In this document: positions 60,227 to 64,000 of the stretch, in pieces | How positions within the stretch are numbered: the stretch's first letter is position 1 | Layout of the letters: each line of letters opens with the position of its first letter | DNA from: Bacteroidales bacterium | Lineage (GTDB): Bacteria; Bacteroidota; Bacteroidia; Bacteroidales; F082 | Direction: 5' to 3' | Length of the DNA stretch: 64,000 nt | Assembly: GCA_017539045.1 (NCBI GenBank) | Contig: JAFYHS010000006.1 | Coordinates: 62,001-126,000, forward strand | Position numbers and translations under genes: made by a program | The notes under the pieces: generated by a model | What the model was told of the DNA's origin: nothing | What the model saw: the letters and a program-made list of their open reading frames with translations, nothing else | Database searches by the model: none

Positions 60227-60300
60227 GGGCTGTAGTGTTACTTAGAAACTACAAAATTACGCATTTTTTTTGGAATAACGCAAATAAAAATAAAAAACCC

Positions 60301-60308
60301 TACCTTTG
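60301..60308 (+). promoter_or_regulatory. Bacteroidetes -7 element for meaB
   Basis: TACCTTTG followed by CG lies 14 bases before the first start codon at 60322, suggesting a very short leader. Confidence 0.5.
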
Positions 60309-60321
60309 CGAAATCAAACCG

Positions 60322-61449
60322 ATGCCCGCTATGGAATACGAACACTTTGAAAATCAGGAACATGAATGGGAATCAAACCTTCGAGTGACCGAAGGGGTCG
60401 ACGGTCCCATCCAGGTCAATCCGAACGCTTTGGAGCGCATGAAGCGCAACCAGCAGCAACTGATGCCGCTGGAATGGTATGTCGACGGCATCCTCAAAGG
60501 CGACCGCGTGACGCTCAGCAAGGCCATCACCTTGGTGGAGAGCGCCCTGCCCAAGCATCAGGAGTTGGCGCAACAGATCATAGCGGCATGTCTGCCCCAT
60601 GCAGGCAAAGCCTTGCGCCTGGGCATCACGGGCGTTCCTGGCGCGGGCAAGAGCACTTTCATTGAGGCTTTGGGCGTGCATCTCTGCGACAAAGGACAAA
60701 AGCTGGCGGTGTTGGCCATCGACCCGTCGAGCCAACGCTCCAAGGGCAGTATCTTGGGCGACAAGACCCGCATGGAGACGCTCTCCGTGCATCCCAACGC
60801 CTATATCCGTCCTTCGGCCTCGGCTGGTACTTTGGGCGGCGTGGCACGTAAGACAAGGGAGACGATTATCCTTTGCGAAGCAGCGGGCTATGATACTATT
60901 TTCGTGGAGACGGTGGGCGTAGGTCAATCCGAGACGGCAGTGCATTCCATGGTGGATTTCTTCTTGTTGATATTAATCAGCGGTGCGGGCGATGAGCTGC
61001 AAGGCATCAAGCGCGGCATCATGGAGATGGCCGACGGCATCGCGGTGAACAAGGCCGATGGCGACAATGTGATGCGCGCCAACCGTGCCGCCGCCGAATG
61101 CCGCAACGCACTACACCTCTTCCCCCTGCCCGAATCGGGACAGGAAACCAAGGTGCTGACCTGCTCCGCTTTGACGGGTTTCCAAATCGACGAGGTGTGG
61201 CAGATGGTCGCCGACCACGTGCAGGCCATCCGCGACAATGGCTACCTTTATAGGAAACGCGCCCAACAGGACGTGCAGATGATGTACGACTCGATGGACA
61301 GCGCCTTGAAAAACGATTTCTACCAGAACCAACTCGTCGCCGACTTGCTTCCCTTGGTCGAAGCCGACGTGCGCAGCCAGCGCATGAGCGCTTATATCGG
61401 GGCGCAAAAACTGTTGGATGCTTATTTTAATATGCTGAAACGGGAATAA
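60322..61449 (+). CDS. meaB: Methylmalonyl-CoA mutase-associated GTPase MeaB
   Basis: A 375-residue G3E-family GTPase that guards and reloads adenosylcobalamin-dependent methylmalonyl-CoA mutase, the key enzyme of propionate formation from succinate in Bacteroidales. Walker A is GVPGAGKSTF (about 104-113), DPSSQRSKGSILGDKTRM (switch), the G3 region VETVGVGQSE, and G4 NKADGDN. The C-terminal dimerisation arm (KDFYQNQ-like LKNDFYQNQLVADLLPLVEADV) is present. Start at 60322 or 60331 is possible. The mutase genes are not in the window. A cluster of three hairpins separates it from the small convergent gene. Confidence 0.94.
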   Translation: MPAMEYEHFENQEHEWESNLRVTEGVDGPIQVNPNALERMKRNQQQLMPLEWYVDGILKGDRVTLSKAITLVESALPKHQELAQQIIAACLPHAGKALRLGITGVPGAGKSTFIEALGVHLCDKGQKLAVLAIDPSSQRSKGSILGDKTRMETLSVHPNAYIRPSASAGTLGGVARKTRETIILCEAAGYDTIFVETVGVGQSETAVHSMVDFFLLILISGAGDELQGIKRGIMEMADGIAVNKADGDNVMRANRAAAECRNALHLFPLPESGQETKVLTCSALTGFQIDEVWQMVADHVQAIRDNGYLYRKRAQQDVQMMYDSMDSALKNDFYQNQLVADLLPLVEADVRSQRMSAYIGAQKLLDAYFNMLKRE

Positions 61450-61456
61450 TCTTGTA

Positions 61457-61524
61457 CGGACACACCGCGTGTGTCCGCACCGAAACACACACTCGTTTGT
61501 GTTTCGGACGCATGCGATGCGTCC
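61457..61524. repeat. Three hairpins in tandem between meaB and the small convergent gene
   Basis: Palindromes at 61457-61477 (CGGACACAC-CGC-GTGTGTCCG), 61480-61507 (CCGAAACACA / TGTGTTTCGG) and 61506-61524 (GGACGCAT-GCG-ATGCGTCC) follow one another. They may act as terminators for meaB and its neighbour. The third resembles the palindrome at 15304. Confidence 0.75.
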
Positions 61525-61761
61525 CTACAGGGACAAATTCTTATAATAATCCGCCTTATTCTCATCGCCATTGAGGGCATACAATTCGCTAAGGTTACGA
61601 CAAACTTCCTTGCGGACGTTTTCTTGTGCTTCGGTGAGCGGGCCTTCACCCAGTTTTTCGATCACACGCTCATACTCCTCAATCAATTCAGGACCTTCCT
61701 CACCGTTCGACTCCATCGTCTTGGCGTTGTTGAAGGCAATCATCCAGTCTCTTAGTGCCAT
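61525..61761 (-). CDS. Small conserved-looking helical protein of unknown function
   Basis: A 78-residue acidic protein without a recognised domain. It reads MALRDWMIAFNNAKTMESNG then a helix-rich body (LIEEYERVIEKLGEGPLTEAQENVRKEVCRNLSELYALNG) ending DENKADYYKNLSL. No signal peptide, membrane helix or cysteine cluster is visible beyond one Cys. Codon use is host-like and the frame has its own start and stop in a space that otherwise lacks a gene, which supports it being real. It is divergent from glnA, but the TTTG (61777) and TATCTTTG (61799) promoter signals between them serve glnA. A nitrogen-related role is only a guess from position. Confidence 0.65.
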   Translation of the reverse strand: MALRDWMIAFNNAKTMESNGEEGPELIEEYERVIEKLGEGPLTEAQENVRKEVCRNLSELYALNGDENKADYYKNLSL

Positions 61762-61776
61762 AATTTCTTTATTTTG

Positions 61777-61806
61777 TTTGCCGTTGAATAATAATTGTTA
61801 TCTTTG
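61777..61806 (+). promoter_or_regulatory. Bacteroidetes promoter for glnA
   Basis: TTTG (61777-61780) and TATCTTTG (61799-61806), 18 bases apart, form a good -33/-7 pair 42 bases before the glnA ATG at 61849. Confidence 0.7.
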
Positions 61807-61848
61807 CGCAAAATTAGTAAAAACTATCAACTAAATACAATAATTGTA

Positions 61849-63360
61849 ATGGACCAAAGAATTTCCATGAACCCCAATCGTCTGGTGCAGTACCTTCAGA
61901 AGCCTGCAGCAGAATTCACTCGCGCCGACATCATCCGTTACTGCGAGGAAAACCAAATCGAATTCGTCAACTTCCACTATTGTGGCTGGGACGGCAGGTT
62001 GAAGACCTTGAACTTCGTGATCCACAGCCTCGAACACCTCGAGAGCATCCTCACCGCTGGTGAGCGCGTCGACGGTTCGAGCCTCTTCCCCTTCATCGAA
62101 GCCGGTAAGAGCGACCTCTATGTGGTGCCGAAGTACAAGACCGCCTTCCGCAACCCCTTCACTGAGACGCCCACCCTGGACATCCTCTGCTCGTTCTACA
62201 ACCGCGACGGCGAGCCTTTCGAGAGCTCACCTGAACATATCCTCCACAAAGCCCACGAAGTGTTCAAGAAGACCACGGGCTTGCAGATGGAAACCATGGG
62301 CGAGCTGGAATACTACATCATCGCCGACGACGAGGAAATCTACGAAGTGCCCGACCAACGTGGCTACCACGAGAGCGCCCCGTTCAACAAGTTCACCGAA
62401 TACCGCGTCGAGGCCATGCGCCTCATCGCCCAAGCTGGTGGCTTGATCAAATACGGTCACTCCGAAGTGGGCAACTTCACCCTCGACGGCAAGATCTACG
62501 AGCAGAACGAAATCGAGTTCCTGCCCACCAACATCGAAGACGCTGCCGACCAACTCGTGGTCGCCAAGTGGATCATGCGCCAACTGGCTTACGAATATGG
62601 CGTCACTCTGACCTTCGCCCCGAAGATCACTGTGGGCAAGGCTGGTTCGGGCATGCACGTGCACTGCAAGTTCACGAAGGACGGCAAGAGCGTCATGGTC
62701 AACAAGGGCGAACTCAGCGACTATGGCAAGAAAGCCATCGCCGGTTACATGGACGCTGGCACTTCGCTGCCTGCCTTCGGTAACCCCAACCCGCTGTCGT
62801 TCCTCCGTCTGGTGCCCCATCAGGAGGCCCCGACCTCGTTGTGCTGGTCCTACAGCAACCGCAGCGCCTTGGTGCGTGTGCCGCTGGGCTGGATCAACAA
62901 CGGCAAGGACATGGCTGCCAACGCCAACCCGCTTGAGAAGAAGTCGAACAAGGACTTCAGCAGCAAGCAGACCTTCGAATGGCGTGCCTCCGACGGCTGC
63001 GCCGACATGTACCTGCTGATGGCCGCCCTCTGCGCCGCCGCTCGTCACGGTTTCGAGATGCCCAACGCCCTCGAAGTGGCCGAGAAGACCTATGTCGGCC
63101 TGGGTGTCAACATCCACGATGCCAAGAACAAGAAGGTGCAAGAGAGCCTCGAACAACTGCCCGACAGCTGCGTGGCTGCCGCCAAGGAGCTCAAGAAAGA
63201 CCGTAAGATCTACACCGAGAAGGGTGTGTTCTCCGATGCCATAATCGACTACATGATCAAGTTCCTCAGCGACTTCAAGGATGCCAACCTCCGCAAGGAA
63301 TTGGGCAACGACACTGAGAAGATCATGAAACTGGTGAAGGAAAACATTCACGTCGGTTAA
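61849..63360 (+). CDS. glnA: Glutamine synthetase (GSI-type)
   Basis: Makes glutamine from glutamate, ammonia and ATP. The 503-residue product is a class I-like enzyme, shorter than GSIII of many Bacteroidales. Motifs are GERVDGSSLFPFIEAGKSDLY (metal and flap region), ELEYYIIADDEEIY, KAGSGMHVHCKF (ATP/glutamate, about 266-277), and NRSALVRVPLGW (about 337-348). No adenylylation tyrosine motif of the E. coli type (NLYDLPPEE) is visible, so covalent control is unlikely. ATG at 61849 follows a good promoter; a longer frame from 61795 would read through it. Downstream hairpin 63369-63398 precedes the glycosyltransferase. Confidence 0.95.
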   Translation: MDQRISMNPNRLVQYLQKPAAEFTRADIIRYCEENQIEFVNFHYCGWDGRLKTLNFVIHSLEHLESILTAGERVDGSSLFPFIEAGKSDLYVVPKYKTAFRNPFTETPTLDILCSFYNRDGEPFESSPEHILHKAHEVFKKTTGLQMETMGELEYYIIADDEEIYEVPDQRGYHESAPFNKFTEYRVEAMRLIAQAGGLIKYGHSEVGNFTLDGKIYEQNEIEFLPTNIEDAADQLVVAKWIMRQLAYEYGVTLTFAPKITVGKAGSGMHVHCKFTKDGKSVMVNKGELSDYGKKAIAGYMDAGTSLPAFGNPNPLSFLRLVPHQEAPTSLCWSYSNRSALVRVPLGWINNGKDMAANANPLEKKSNKDFSSKQTFEWRASDGCADMYLLMAALCAAARHGFEMPNALEVAEKTYVGLGVNIHDAKNKKVQESLEQLPDSCVAAAKELKKDRKIYTEKGVFSDAIIDYMIKFLSDFKDANLRKELGNDTEKIMKLVKENIHVG

Positions 63361-63368
63361 AACATCAT

Positions 63369-63398
63369 TGTAGAGACGTGGCGCGCCGCGTCTCTACA
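63369..63398. repeat. 30-base palindrome TGTAGAGACG...CGTCTCTACA
   Basis: Almost perfect (one G-T pair) and centred on GCGC. It fills the 40-base gap between glnA and the glycosyltransferase, ending 2 bases before the latter's first ATG. It may terminate glnA or fold over the ribosome site. Confidence 0.8.
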
Positions 63399-63400
63399 GA

Positions 63401-64000
63401 ATGAACAATGCCATGACAAAGGACAAGATATTCAACTGGAGATTTTGCCTTTGTTGTGGCATTTTCATTTGGTTTGTCATCAACCTGTTGCAAGGCATCT
63501 TCACCGAGATACAGGAAGACGAGGCCTATTATGCCCTTTATGGCGAGTACCTCGCTTGGGGATATTATGACCACCCGCCCATGGTGGGGCTGATGACCTT
63601 CTTAAGCAGCCTCTTCTTCTCGGGTACCTTGGGTGTGAGGTTCTTTACGATCATTGCGTCTTGTTTGTCGCTGTGGGTGATGTGGTTGATAGCTATTGGT
63701 CGGCCCTTCGACGGGCTCAGGGACCTTAACCTTTCATCCACCGTGAAAGCAAAGTTCGTTGAGCCTGTCGAAACGCCGACTTGTATGCATGTCTTCCTGT
63801 TTTTCGTTTTGACATGCTCCATCGTGATGTTCAACATCTACGGCTTCGTCACTACGCCCGATGCGAGCCTGATCCTTTTCTCTGCCCTGTTTTTGCTTGT
63901 TTATCAGCGCTATCTGGAAAACAAATCATGGAAAAACGCGCTGCTGATGGGCCTATTCATGGCCTTGATGATTTACAGCAAGTACCATGCTTTCCTATTC
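63401..64000 (+). CDS. Glycosyltransferase family 39/ArnT-like membrane protein (cut by window edge)
   Basis: The first 200 codons of a PMT/ArnT-like polyprenyl-phosphate-dependent glycosyltransferase. Start MNNAMTKDKIFNWRF or MTKDKIFNW (63413). After the first membrane helix the catalytic loop reads TEIQEDEAYYALYGEYLAWGYYDHPPMVG (Asp-Glu-Ala-Tyr-Tyr and Asp-His-Pro-Pro, typical). Helices follow to the window end (FVTTPDASLILFSALFLLVY, MALMIYSKYHAFLF). Between helices two and three lies an in-frame insert (GRPFDGLRDLNLSSTVKAKF, then VEPVETPT) produced by two facing copies of the dispersed repeat at 63698-63725 and 63755-63780. Donor and acceptor sugars are unknown. Confidence 0.88.
   Translation, partial: MNNAMTKDKIFNWRFCLCCGIFIWFVINLLQGIFTEIQEDEAYYALYGEYLAWGYYDHPPMVGLMTFLSSLFFSGTLGVRFFTIIASCLSLWVMWLIAIGRPFDGLRDLNLSSTVKAKFVEPVETPTCMHVFLFFVLTCSIVMFNIYGFVTTPDASLILFSALFLLVYQRYLENKSWKNALLMGLFMALMIYSKYHAFLF
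63698..63780 (+). repeat. Two facing copies of the dispersed repeat in the glycosyltransferase gene
   Basis: Copy A (63698-63725, third reading phase, RPFDGLRD) and inverted copy B (63755-63780, FVEPVETP, diverged) enclose 29 bases. The 83-base unit is like a small palindromic element that stays open in frame. Confidence 0.8.

Overview
The window is a piece of a Bacteroidales chromosome. The signs are Bacteroidetes -33/-7 promoters (TTTG and TAnnTTTG), a type IX secretion C-terminal sorting domain, a GldH lipoprotein, DUF4270, an S46 dipeptidyl-peptidase, a GH92 mannosidase, OstA-like and GT5 N-terminal-only proteins, and peptide motifs typical of that order throughout. Most genes are house-keeping, of moderate to high GC, and closely packed. 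I do not name a genus.

Layout. 1-11.7 kb: glmS (cut by the edge), lemA, a PSP1 protein, gldH, a class A penicillin-binding protein, obg, a PAP2 phosphatase, a SAM hydrolase, phoH, purC, a PHP phosphatase and a lipocalin. 11.7-29 kb: a U32 peptidase, tRNA-Pro(CGG), mntP, an outer-membrane barrel, gpmA with an OstA-like protein, glnS, a C69 peptidase, a Pif1/RecD-like helicase, a PspC protein, a GreA/B-like protein fused to a degenerate Nudix domain, a DPP7-type S46 peptidase and an aldehyde dehydrogenase. 29-31 kb: rpmF with a YceD protein, DUF4298, and an ICMT-like membrane protein. 30.9-31.7 kb: about 800 bases of repeats and gene debris with no intact gene.

31.7-42.1 kb is the accessory heart of the window: seven genes on the + strand, overlapping or 1-8 bases apart, behind one promoter. 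They encode m5C methyltransferase 1, a MORC-like GHKL ATPase with a C-terminal RNxxxH (HEPN/Ymh-like) domain, m5C methyltransferases 2 and 3, an McrB-like AAA+ NTPase, a DUF1016/YhcG PD-(D/E)XK protein, and a 741-residue LlaJI-R2/McrC-like PD-(D/E)XK protein. The parts resemble LlaJI-type restriction-modification (two C5 methylases, McrB-like motor, nuclease) combined with the MORC-plus-methylase systems known from comparative genomics. I do not know this exact set as a described system. Base composition inside the operon is mosaic. The methylases, the MORC gene, the N-terminal third of the McrB-like protein and the C-terminal quarter of the nuclease are AT-rich. The AAA+ motor, DUF1016 and the nuclease core are host-like. 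The switches fall near domain edges, which suggests exchange of specificity modules around a resident motor/nuclease core. A Vsr mismatch endonuclease gene, which fits a genome carrying m5C, lies 3 kb downstream.

42-64 kb returns to ordinary genes: a YqaE/Pmp3 peptide, an unusual PAP2-phosphatase/VanX-type dipeptidase fusion, more ICMT-like membrane proteins, a HAD phosphatase, vsr, GH92, an acyl-CoA ligase, a T9SS-exported adhesin-like protein, an EFR1 flavodoxin-ferredoxin, a MATE transporter, DUF2461, DUF2130, pheS, a cyclophilin, DUF4270, a GT5-like synthase, meaB, glnA and a glycosyltransferase cut by the edge. A short repeat related to GGCCCTTCGACAGGCTCAGG lies inside four protein-coding genes, in frame each time and in all three reading phases. 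Several intergenic hairpins of TGTAG...CTACA type are also present.
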